From: Lepisosteus oculatus
Taxonomy: Eukaryota > Chordata > Actinopteri > Semionotiformes > Lepisosteidae
Length of the DNA stretch: 64,000 nucleotides
Direction of reading: 5' to 3'
Assembly (NCBI RefSeq): GCF_040954835.1
Contig: NC_090708.1
Coordinates: 28,966,001-29,030,000 of the forward strand
The position numbers and the translations under genes are program-made. Shown here in pieces: positions 26,901 to 38,900 of the stretch. Below the pieces are notes generated by a model. The model ran no database searches and was not told where the DNA came from. It saw only the letters and a list, made by a program, of their open reading frames with translations. Numbering within the stretch: position 1 is the first letter of the stretch; every line of letters begins with the position of its first letter.

Positions 26901-29900
26901 AGTTTCGATTTAAAAATATGAACTACGATGGTAAAATGAAAGTCACATAGAAAATATATTTTCCATCAGTAAGAGTCACCTTAGTCTTTCACAGAGGTGA
27001 AAACTAAAGGCCAGATCGAGTCTTTGGTGAAACAGCTAGAACCCGGTTATGAATAATGACCATGCACTGCTGTAAAAGTATCAGAAGCTTTTACTTTAAG
27101 AGCCCCTTCTTTGTTTCAGAAATCACAGCAGAAAAATTCCAAAAGTTTTAAGCAGGTATTAAAACCATTCTTCCATGTGCATTCAAATGAAACACTTGTG
27201 AATAAATTAACTCATTAAACAGTTTGAGGCAATTTTAAAGCCACACAGATGTCCCAGTAACTGAAAAAATACAAAATAAAAAGCCAGCTTTAGTGATTTC
27301 AGGAGCTTCCTTTAATAATCAACATAGCATTATGTACAATGAAAATAAAATGACATACTACTAAAAAGAAAAAAAAAACTACTAAAATGCCATTTCATAT
27401 AAAAAGCCAAACATGATTACATTAGGAGAGGGGATTCTACAGGAATGTGGATTTCTACATTGCAACTGTTTATACAATTATGTACAAAGTGACAAGATCT
27501 GCTTCATTGTACACCTGAAATCAACAAGTCAGTGCTCTTAGCACTGCAATGCAGTGCAGAAGATTAAAATTTACAGATATTTTTTTGCGGCCTTTTGCAT
27601 GTTCAGAGTACTAAACTACATCCCAGTATGTAAAATTCAATACAATCAGAGCAGGCCTTGTGTGGGAGCAGTGTCCCATACTTGGCGATTTTAGCCATGT
27701 CCTGGAGCCAGAGGACTTTCCCCAGGTGCTGGGATCTGTATTGACAGCACAGTGCTGCAGTACAAAAAAAAAAAAATTAACCTAAGCAGCAGCTGTGTGT
27801 GTGTAGGTGTGGGCATGCATAGACCAGAATTAGGATGACAACAGCACTGCAGTGCTTAAAGCAATTACCAGACACCTGTCTGAACAGACATGTAATGTCT
27901 TACAGAGCAGGAGTTTGGAGTGACTTAAGAGAGGTGGGCTGTCCACTTGTGCAACAACACCACTGAAGCACGTTTTTGCAATAACCTTAAGACCCAGCCT
28001 CCAAACACATTGACTCTAGAGAGCTCTTACACAGAAAACAGGCTAACAGGGCATCTGGTCCAGTGCCAACTTCCCTTTTGCAACACTGACTTTGTTACCC
28101 CTGCTGGTTTAAAAACTGAGGAATCTATACTGTATTAAACAAATTGCTCCATGTGGCAGATGCTGTACCCTGTTACTGGAGTACTGGCTCCAAAATACAT
28201 TTGAACTACCATTTACTGCCTAGAAAAAAAAATGGAGCCAAAGTCCATCCAGCAGGGCACTTTCTCTACACCACAGAGCAGATAGAACTGAATAAGCAAG
28301 CAAGGGGAAAACAATTTCAGAAATCTTTAAGAAAAACAAAAGCACAAAACAGAACACCTAAAAATCTGAATTACAGTGACAAGATGTCAAACCAATGTAA
28401 GCTTTCTCAGTTGAAAATTTGCCAGTGGATCATTCATTTTGCACTCCAAATGTAGAGAATAGGTTTTGATTGTCACACAAGATCTACACAGAATTGGTGT
28501 CTTCTGCAAATTACAAGAAGTGAAGCTACTCTACATCTGTCTAAAGCTATAGTGTGGGGTGCTTTCCCTCTCTACAGGCTAGACATTGCCTTTAGCCTTG
28601 GAGCCAACAGTTTGTGTGAATCTAAGAGATGATCACATCAGAAAAAAGTAAAAATTCTCCTAAAAAAAAACAAACAGCAAGGATCAGAGATCTTTTCTCC
28701 CTCCATAAGAGAACATCTGGGTTTTCCTTTTTGAATTATCCGTTTAATCAGCACCAACTAAATAGCAAACTTTCTTTTCACACTGGCACACCAGAGACAT
28801 GTCCGCACATTATAGTTTCATGCTGGTCACTTTCGAGGTGGAACCAAGCCATGGGACATTGGCCTCACAAGCTATGTGGCACTGGGCCAGAGCCAAGGCA
28901 AGAGCTAACATATACATTATTTAATTGTGACGGCCTGTCGTACACTACTTGAAAGAGAAAAGAACAATAGCAGTCAACATTGTGTAGCGGGAAAAAAAAA
29001 AGTCTAGCCATAAGAAGTTGAAACACAGGCACTTGTGACTATGGGTAGAATCTAGTGTTCAACAAAACCTGAAATCTTTCTGAAACTATAGAATCAATGA
29101 CAATATACACAGGAAATGAACAGGAAAATAATTATCAGCACAAAACAGTGTTGTGATAAAACAGGAATACAAAAAAGAGATCTTATGATAAGTGTACGTC
29201 AGTCCACAAAAATGCCATTTTTATGACTTAACTCTTGGCCATTTTTATGACTTAACTCTTGGGCAGAGTCCTGCAGCTACTTACCTTCTGAAATTGGTGT
29301 CCAACCCCACACAGAATGACACCAACTTAACATACCAAATCTCTTAGGTTTGCCACACAGTTTCCCCTTTAAATTGTTTACATTAACAGATGAACTCTGT
29401 GAGGTCCAAATTTTTCTCTCCAAGTAATTTTCTTCTCCTCCTATTTGTTGGTTTTCATTTGCATACAGCAATGCATAAAAAAAACTCGAAGAAAAGCGAG
29501 ACCACAGGATCCATGTTTAAAATAAATCCACACTACAGCACTGTGCACCTGTGGCTGCAGAATGCGTCCCATGTCCCACGATGTGGCTTGTACTTCAAAT
29601 AGTGTGAAAGACCTGAGCCGTGCTGGGAAGGCTCAGTGAGGTTCTGGCTCAGCTCGGGTATGCCAGTGTAAGAAAAACTAATAAAAGTTCTCTTTAGGAA
29701 GGCTTGCACTGGTCAGTCACACAGCGCAAAGCTTCCATTGCTAAATGGCATGCTCTGGACACTCCTACCTTCTTTGTTAAAATCAGTTAGCGTTCAAACT
29801 GAGATTTTGGTTTATGAAGACTCCACACCCAGCAGTAACAAAATTCCTGGAATCTGGGGGCATTTAGATAGGTACAGGAGACAAGGAATTCCAACAGTTT

Positions 29901-32900
29901 ACACTGAGTTTCCACAGACATGGTGCAGCGGTGTCAGGCCCTTTATCAGCACGCGCGCTTCTTGTCTAGCTGCCTCTGCTAGTGGGGGAGTGGATCATTC
30001 CCAACTGCAAGTCCAAAGACAACTCGCAACACAGGAAGTTTCTCTGCGGGTGTGCCAGTGATGGCTGCCTGGCGCAGGGGGCAGGCCTGGGGGAAGGGGG
30101 TGGGTGACTGCACTGGCTGCACTGGCTCCAGCTCAGCTTGCTAGCTGTGCCAGTCTCAGTCTACGAGCCCGTGCCCGCTTGGGAGCCCGCAGTGGAGGCG
30201 GGGGGCTGGAGCAGAGGCGCGGTTCCCACCTGCACAGGTGTGTCACCGAAGACGTCGTCCTTGCTGTCTTTCTCCTGCTTCGTGTCTACAGGAACCCACT
30301 CCCCATAGGCGCCGTCACTCTCTTTCTTCCTGTGCTGTGACCCAGACGACACGGGGAATTCCTTGGTCAGAGCTACCTCCGTCCGTGACACCGGTTTTGC
30401 TGATGGATTCTATGGGAACAGCAGCACAGGGTTCAGTATGTGGTATTCATGTTATATAACTGCTTTGAGTACCCCAAAGTTGATTTTTAAAACTTACTGT
30501 ACCAATGGAAATACAGCTCCATTTCTTATTACTCTTAAGGTTTCCAAAAATAAATATACATCCTCTGTTCTATAACCAGCCCTCGGTACCTACATTTAGA
30601 TCCTCTAAATTTTCAGAGGAAACTTCAGAAAAGAGGGAGCAATTTTTTTTTGCTTTAAAAATTCCATATGAAAATGAAGCTCAGCTATAGGCTCAGATAT
30701 ACTAATTCATTATTACACTTTCTGTTGAAAAACAAGGTTTCTGTATTGTGGCCACCTAGCAGCACAGTAACATTTCAGCTGAACTTCACTGTGTGGATGG
30801 CTGGAGTTCTATTTTAATTTGAGGGTATTGATAATCTGTAACTCAAATTTCCTGACTAGAAACTCTGCATTGTATTATCATCATGACAGTTTGTACACTA
30901 TACTATTACAAGATACCATCTTTGTTGTATCAAGTTCTGCTGGTGGGCTATTCACATTTTTATTGTACTGTGATGCTATAACTAATTGTGATTTTAATAA
31001 TGCTTAGCCCAGAACCAGCTGCAAACTATACTGATTCTGTGCTAGCATGTGCTTTGTTCAATTAGTGATGTACAAAGTATGTAATGTCTTACACTGAGAC
31101 TGAAGGAAATCCCCTTGTTTTCACCAACTCGAAGAGCCTGGCTGCCAAAAGGCCTCTCTTCATCTTCATCATCTGACACATGCGGCTTATTGATAATCTC
31201 ATTCTCGTCCTCTTTACTCTCAGCAATCTGCTTACACTTCTGCAGGAACAGAGAGACATCACTTCAGAACAGCCATAGCCTTGCAATTACAAAATGTAAA
31301 AATCAAATAAAAATGGCAGAAGTTTTTTTTTTAAATAAACACATAGTATGCAACTTCATTAGACTTCAATAACCTTCATCACCTTTTGCATGAAAACTCC
31401 AAGTAACCAGTTTTCCAATTATCACATGCAACTGTTTTATTTCAATATTTAAACAATTTGACAGCAGTATTTTCATGAAGAATTATAAAAAATATTTTAG
31501 ATGGCCACGATGTTCTGAACACATTTAGAAAGACACTACATTTCACTTTCAACCACCAGTGTCCCTCACCTCAGTAAGCTCCTTAATGCTGATGCTGTTT
31601 GCCTTCTGAACCACCTTTCTCTTCACCTCCTCAATGGGCAGGGGTGCAGGTATGGATGACATTGTGGACATGTTGGGCATTGTTTGCAGGGTGGGAAGAG
31701 TGGTGGGTAGGGTATTCATTGTGGGGAGACTAATAGGCAGACTCATGGGCAGACTCATGGGCAAGGGAAGGGGCAGAGGAAGAGACAGAGGCAGCACTGG
31801 GGGTGGGAGAGGCAGCTGCAGTATAGCTTTGGGCTTCAGGCTCTCTGGAATGGGCACGCCTGCCTTGGCACACATTGCAGCAGCATTAGCCTTGGCAATC
31901 TCCAGCAGCTGGTCTTTATCTGTCAAAGAAAAGCATCAATACACTGAAACACCATTCATGCCACATAAGGCAAGACGTTGACTACTCTGAACATATAAAA
32001 AAGCATCACTTATTTTCAGCTGCATTAAAACACAGTTTTCATCTTTGGTTTTAATTGCTTATTTAACTGGCCTCATCTATATTAAACCTTAAAGTGGGAT
32101 ATCAAACTATTTTGAAGAATATGACTTCAGTGACACAGCTTAACTCTGACTGCAACATCATATTTGTAACAGACCAATCATCACAACAATAACAAAACTT
32201 AAGAAGTCAAAAACTATGCCTGGCAGGTCTTACCCAGCTCAGTGAGGCGTGGAGGGGTCTTGCTAGTGCTTCGCCGGGTTCGTGATTTGGACCTTCGCCT
32301 CCGCAGAATGAGGATGGGTGAGTGGCTGGGGGCACGCCTCCGCCAGCGATCAACAGAGCGGCTACGGTATCGGGAGCGACCCTGTCTCCTGCGGGAGCTA
32401 GAACGTCTACCCCTGGAACTGGAACGAGACTTCCTCCGGTGCTTGGATGTGGAGCGTGATCTGGAACGCCGAGCTCGTGCTGTGGACCTTGACCGTGAGC
32501 GCTTCCTCTTAGCTGGAGAATGGGACTTTGAACGCTTGCTTTTCTCAACAGATTTTGATCTCTTCCTTCTTGCTGGGGATCGGGACTTTGACCTCTTACT
32601 TCTTCTTGGAGAACGGGATTTGGAACGTTTTTTTCGTGCTGGTGATCTTGACTTGGATCGTTTTCTTTTTGGAGATCGAGATCTTGAGCGCTTGGTTCTT
32701 GTTACAGATCTTGACTTTGATCGTTTCTTTCTAGCAGGTGACCTGGATTTTGATCGCTTTCTTCTTGCAGGAGATTTGGATTTCTTCTTTCTACTACGAG
32801 ATCTAGACCTGGACCTCCTTCTTCTCACTGGAGACCTGGACTTTGACTTCTTCCTTCGACTATTAGATCTGGAACGTTTCCTTCGAGTGACTGATTTAGA

Positions 32901-35900
32901 TCTTGAGCGCCTTTTGCGAGCAGGTGATCTAGACTTCGATTTCTTCTTCCTGGAAGGAGACTTAGACTTTGAACGTTTCTTTTTAGTGGGAGATGTGGGT
33001 GAATGCTTTTTTTGCTTTGAAGATCTGACATCTTTGCTAACTGAAGGTGATCTGGATTTTGAACGTTGCTTTCTTGCTGAGGGTTTAGCCTCTGCTGATG
33101 GTGATCTTGAACTAGATCGATTAATTTTCTTTTCAGACTTTGAATTTTCTTCTGCTGCTGGAGATGAATTATCTTTTGCAGGAGATACTGATTTTGTGCT
33201 TGGTATTACAGAGGGAGATCTAATATCAGACCTGATTACTTCTTCAGGAGATACTAGCTTTGTAAGATTCTCTGCTTCAGTAACACTGGAATCGGTTTGT
33301 TTAGGTGCAGAAGAATCAGGCTTTGTAGAACTATCAGGACCTGATGTCAGAGATTCTGGCGGTCTATCCAAGAGGGGTGAAGTGGACCTTGTGGGCTCCT
33401 GAATGCTTAGTGATGGAGATCTCAAATCTCTGCTGGAAGAAGGTGACATCGATATCTTTTCTCCATCTTTAATTGAAGATGACCTAGATTGCTCATTTGA
33501 ACTTTCAATCTGTTGCATGGTAGGTCCCGACTGTTCGTCTGCAGTGGGAAGGCTCACTTCTATGTGTTGCAAGGTGGGTCCCGACTGTTCGTCTGCAGTG
33601 GGAAGGCTCACTTCTATGTGTTGCAAGGTGGGTCCCGACTGTTCGTCTGCAGTGGGAAGGCTCACTTCTATGTGTTGCAAGGTGGGTCCCGACTGTTCGT
33701 CTGCAGTGGGAAGGCTCACTTCTATGTGTTGCAAGGTGGGTCCCGACTGTTCGTCTGCAGTGGGAAGGCTCACTTCTATGTGTTGCAAGGTGGGTCCCGA
33801 CTGTTCGTCTGCAGTGGGAAGGCTCACTTCTATGTGTTGCAAGGTGGGTCCCGACTGTTCGTCTGCAGTGGGAAGACTCACTTCTATGTGTTGCAAGGTG
33901 GGTCCCGACTGTTCGTCTGCAGTGGGAAAGCTCACTTCTATGTGATGCAAGGTGGGTCCCGACTGTTCGTCTGCAGTGGGAAGGCTCACTTCTATGTGTT
34001 GCAAGGTGGGTTCTGACTGTTCCTCTGCAATGGGAAGGCTCACTTCTATGTGTTGCAAGGTGGGTCCCGACTGTTCGTCTGTAGTGGGAAGGCTCACTTC
34101 TATAGGTTGCAAGGTGGGTCCTGACTGTTCGTCTGCAGTGGGTAGGCTCACTTCTATGTGTTGCAAGGTTGGTCCTGACTGTTCGTCTGCAATGGGAAGG
34201 CTCACTTCAATGTGTTGCAAGGTGGGTTCTGACTGTTCCTCTGCAATGGGAAGGCTCACTTCAATGTGTTGCAAGGTGGGTTCTGACTGTTCCTCTGCAA
34301 TGGGAAGGCTCGCTTCAATGTGTTGCAAGTTGGGTCCAGACTGTTCATCTGCAGTGGGACGGCTCGCTTCAATGTGTTGCAAGGTGGGTTCTGACTGTTT
34401 GTCTGCAAAGGGAAGGCTCGCTTCAATGAGTTGCAAGGTGGGTCCAGACTGTTCGTCTGCAATGGGAAGGCTCGCTTCAATGTGTTGCAAGGTGGGTCCA
34501 GACTGTTCGCCTGCAATGGGAAGGCTCACTTCAATGTGTTGCAAGGTGGGTCCAGACTGTCCTTCTTCAGTGGGAAGGCTCAATTCAATCTGTTGCAAGG
34601 TGGGTCCAGACTGTTCATCTGCAGCTGGAAGGCTCACTTCAGTATGCTGCAAGGTGGGTTCTGACTGTTCATCTGCAGTGGGAGAGCTCACTTCTGGGGG
34701 TGCTGCTGATAGTGAGCAAACAGACATAAAGCCTTTTTCTACCGAAGGCAACTGAGAAGTAAAGCACTTTTCACTTGTCATCAATTTTGGTATCATACTT
34801 TGATCTGTTTGGGGAGACCTACATTCATCTACCTCGTGAGGTTTCTCACCAATTGTTTCATCCCTTAACGAGCAACTATTTTTTGTCTCTTCTACAAGGG
34901 TGAGAGGTCTTACAGGAGAAACAGACTGGCGTGTCACACTATTGTCTATCAATGGGGGTACGGGCTTCCATGTTGCACCTGGTGCTACTAATATGTCTGT
35001 ATTTGGATCTGAAGACTCACTTGATATTTTAGTACTTTCCACAGGAACCATCTGTTTTGTGGACTGGGGTGATTCAGTTTCACTAGACTCTAAATGCTTT
35101 ATTGCCTCTATATTTTCTTGGGAACCCAAAATTCCAGAAGAGGTCTCCAATCCAGAAGCTGCTTCTAAAACAGACTTTAGCAATGTAAGAGGCTCAGGCG
35201 GCATTTCAGTTGTAGGGGCCACATTGGTAATGCACTGATTTTTATCAGGGTTTTTGGATTTTGAGTTCTCCTCTTTGACTGAAGATGGACTTTTCTCTGC
35301 AGATCCTCCATCTCTTGAAAGAGACCTTGATTTGGACTTGTCTCTTGTTAGAGATCTTGATTTTGAATGCTTACTAGTAGTAGCAGGTGACTTAGATTTT
35401 GACATCTTTTTATTTTTGGGAGATTTAGATTTTGACCGTTTTCGTCTTGAAGGAGATCTAGACTTTGACCGCTTGTTTTGTCGCGGGGACCTTGATTTGG
35501 ATCTTTTTCTTTTAGGAGATCTAGATTTCGAGCGTCTCCGCCTTGCTGGTGATCTAGACTTTGAGCGCCTGGTCCTCCTTGGCGATCGAGACTTTGATCG
35601 CCTGCTTCTTCTAGGAGATCTGGACTTGGACCTTATTCGTCGTGGGGACCTGGTTTTTGACCGCCTGCTTCTCCGAGGAGACCTTGATTTTGAGCGTCTG
35701 CTTCGTACCACAGATCTAGAACGTGATCGCCTGTTTCGCCTACGCGATCGAGATCTCGACCTCCTGGATCGGGAAATTGACCGTCTATTTCTTGTGATTG
35801 ATCTAGAAACAGACTTTCGGTTGCGTGAACGAGATCTAGATCTCGAGCGCCTGCTCCTCCTAAAAGACCTAGATCTAGACCTTCGATTTCTCCTAAGTGA

Positions 35901-38900
35901 TCTAGACCTCCTCGATCTGGACCTCGAACGCCTTACTCTTATTGGAGACCGAGAAACGGATCTCCTGATGCGCCGTGTTGATCTAGATCTTCTGGATCGC
36001 GATCTTGAACGCCGGCGTCTAGACAAAGATCTAGACCGTGACCGGCGGTTCCGTGTGAAAGACCTGGATCGTGTGTATCTACGCCTGGGTGACCTGGACT
36101 TGGATCTCTTGTTCCTTGTACGGGATCTTGACTTGGTACGCCTGCTCCTTTTCAGAGAAGGTGATCTAGATTTACGACCAGACTTTCTGACAGACCTGGA
36201 TCTAGACCTCCTCCTTCCTGATCTTGATCCGGATCGCTTCTTCTTCGGGCTACTCCTCCTTTTTGAAGTAGACCTGGATCTTCTCCTGGATGAAGAGCGT
36301 ACCCTCCTAGACCCTGACTTTCCAGAAGTACGTTTCTGGCTTCGCGAACGGCTCTTGCTCTTCCTAGATGGTGTGCGTCTTGAGCTCTGCTTTTTCGATT
36401 GAGACCTTGATCTCGATCTAGATGCAGAAGGACTCTTTTTGGCTTTCTGGCTCTCTTTACCCTTTCCATTTTTTGCTTCAGGGCTATCCTTGATTTTCTG
36501 AGCCTCTGTTTCTTTTTCAGCAGGCTCTTCACTACTTGCAACCTCCATTTTAGGAATAATGTCAGGCAGGTCCTGAACTTTAGCTGGATTTACTGAATCA
36601 GTACATTCAGGTACCACACCATCCACTTCTGCAGAACTATCCTTGTTCTCTGAGGATGATACCTCTGGTTCAACTGAAACAAGATGCATTTCAACGACAT
36701 TCAAACTCAGGTCCTCCCCTGGAGTCACCTCAGAAACCTTCTCCAGAGACTCACACGTTGCAGGTGCCACTTCCAGTACAGTGACAGGTGATGCACTCTC
36801 CTGGGGTTTCTCTGTAGAGACCAGTGGTGAGGCACCATGAAGCTTAGAGGAATGTCTCATTTCAGATTCTGATTCTGTTCCAGTGGCTGATGTGCTCTCA
36901 GATCTGGAATGAGTAGGAGAGTTCTTTACTTCTTTCTCTTCTTCCTTTTTCCTTTTCTTTTTCTTCTTTTTGCCTGCATGCTTCTTCTGCTTCTTGGTTT
37001 TGCTGTCACCTTCATCCACAGCCACTTCTGTGGTTAGAACAGAATACTACAATTAAACCAGTCCAACTACTAATCTCATAACAATGAAGAAACATTTACA
37101 TAAACTGTTTCCTCAAACTATGAATGTCAATATGAACGTTTAGTTCATACATTGGGACAGATCTGTTGACTACTAAACTTGTATTTGCACGGCCACACAC
37201 TAGGTACAATTAATAACCAATAATAAAAAGCAATATATGGCAGTACAATGAAAAATTGATAATATTAACTTTAGTTTCTGTAGCACAGTAATGTTTAAGT
37301 CATGCATTTACAAAAGAAAAACATTTGTTTGAGAGTTATAATAAAGTACATTCCAGAACACTTCCTCAATTTCTTAGCACAGCTACACTAGACAATCCAG
37401 TATTAGGCAATGATTCTGAATTTTTACACTTTAATACCTAACTGCAAAATTAGTTTGCAAATTTAGGAAACTTTTTAAATTGATTCATTTTTTCCCCACA
37501 AACATGTTTACTGCGTTCATGCCAGTCTGATTTCAGGGACTGGGAGTCAAATATATTGAAGAGTAAAGGGATGTTTATCCCAATTTATCTGTATATGTAA
37601 GTGGATAGTGTATCAAAATTATTATAAATACTAAAAGAATATTCTACATTGTCAGCCTGAAAGAACACAAACATTTTTAGACGTGAACACAGACACTTAA
37701 CAGTGGACATGAACCAAGCACCCTTGGCATACTGTATTTTGCTGTAATTAAAACTAAATTCAGAGTGCAAACTACAAGCTAGGAAAATAAAAGCAAAAGG
37801 TTTTCTTGTAATATGAAAAATGGTGCACAAATATAGTACTCAAATATTCCTTAAAAATGGCGTGCTGCATGTTAAAAGCTGGTATTACAACCTGAGAATA
37901 ATAAGATAATGTCCAAATGGCCTTGCGTTAACTAGACTTGCTGCGGACACTGATTCCAAGATAAACACATCATTACGCAATGAGGTGGTGTTCAGTGGAT
38001 TGGCACACAACATCTAATTTTAAGAATGTTTAAAATGTGTTTTCATACCTATTTACAGTACACAAACAATTGCCCAACTGCACTAACATTATAAAAAAGG
38101 TTGCAGTAAGATCACATTATAGCAAGGCTATACAGTGTAAGGTTTTCTTGTGTGATTGCTACGATGTTCCAATTACCTACTATTTAAAGATTGAGGACCA
38201 AGATATTTTTGCTTTAACATTTGTATATCCTATTATTCACAATTTTCTCTACTATTTGCTTGCCTGTGATGGGCCTCTCCTTGGGTCCACACACCAACAA
38301 CTCAGTTTTATCCACTTCTCCCTCTTGGGCATTCTTGTCTGCTTCCCCAGCAGTGCCTTCTGTGTTGAGCTGCACATCATTCTTCACACTGCAGTGAAGT
38401 GAACACAGCTGGATGACATTCTGATGTGTCAAGGCAACCTTAGCAAAAGTCTGCCCGCCATTCCACACTTTACAAAATTACACACACAGTAAACATGGAA
38501 AGCAAAGTATGAATATTAAATTGCAAGACCCCCTCCTTTTAGCTGTTCTATTCTAAAATTAACATTTGTCATATTCACTTCCAATCTTTTGGAAGTACAC
38601 AGGATAACAAAATTATACTAAGACACTAGCATATACAACAACATGTTTAACAGGTTAGACATGCTGCCTGTATTCTAAACTCAAACCAGGTCTCCCAGTT
38701 TAAGCAGCACTGAATCCCACACGATCTCCCACCAATACCAGGAAGCCACTGAGCAAAAAATAAAGCAGGCACAGACCTAGACCGGGTCCGAGATTCTCCT
38801 TCAGACTCCTGCCCAGACTCAGAACTGCTCTCTGAACCAGAGCGACATTTCTTCTCCTCTTTACGTTTCTTCTTTTTCTTCTTGCTCTTGTGTCTCTTAT

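Noticed and set aside
32242-36402. Long plus-strand open frames (386, 382, 267, 180 and 167 codons) opposite SON exon 5
   Set aside because: They are the complement of Arg/Ser codons and of the 54-bp repeats, giving Asp/Leu-rich or cyclic CCKVGPDCSS products. They have no start context, splice signals or family resemblance.
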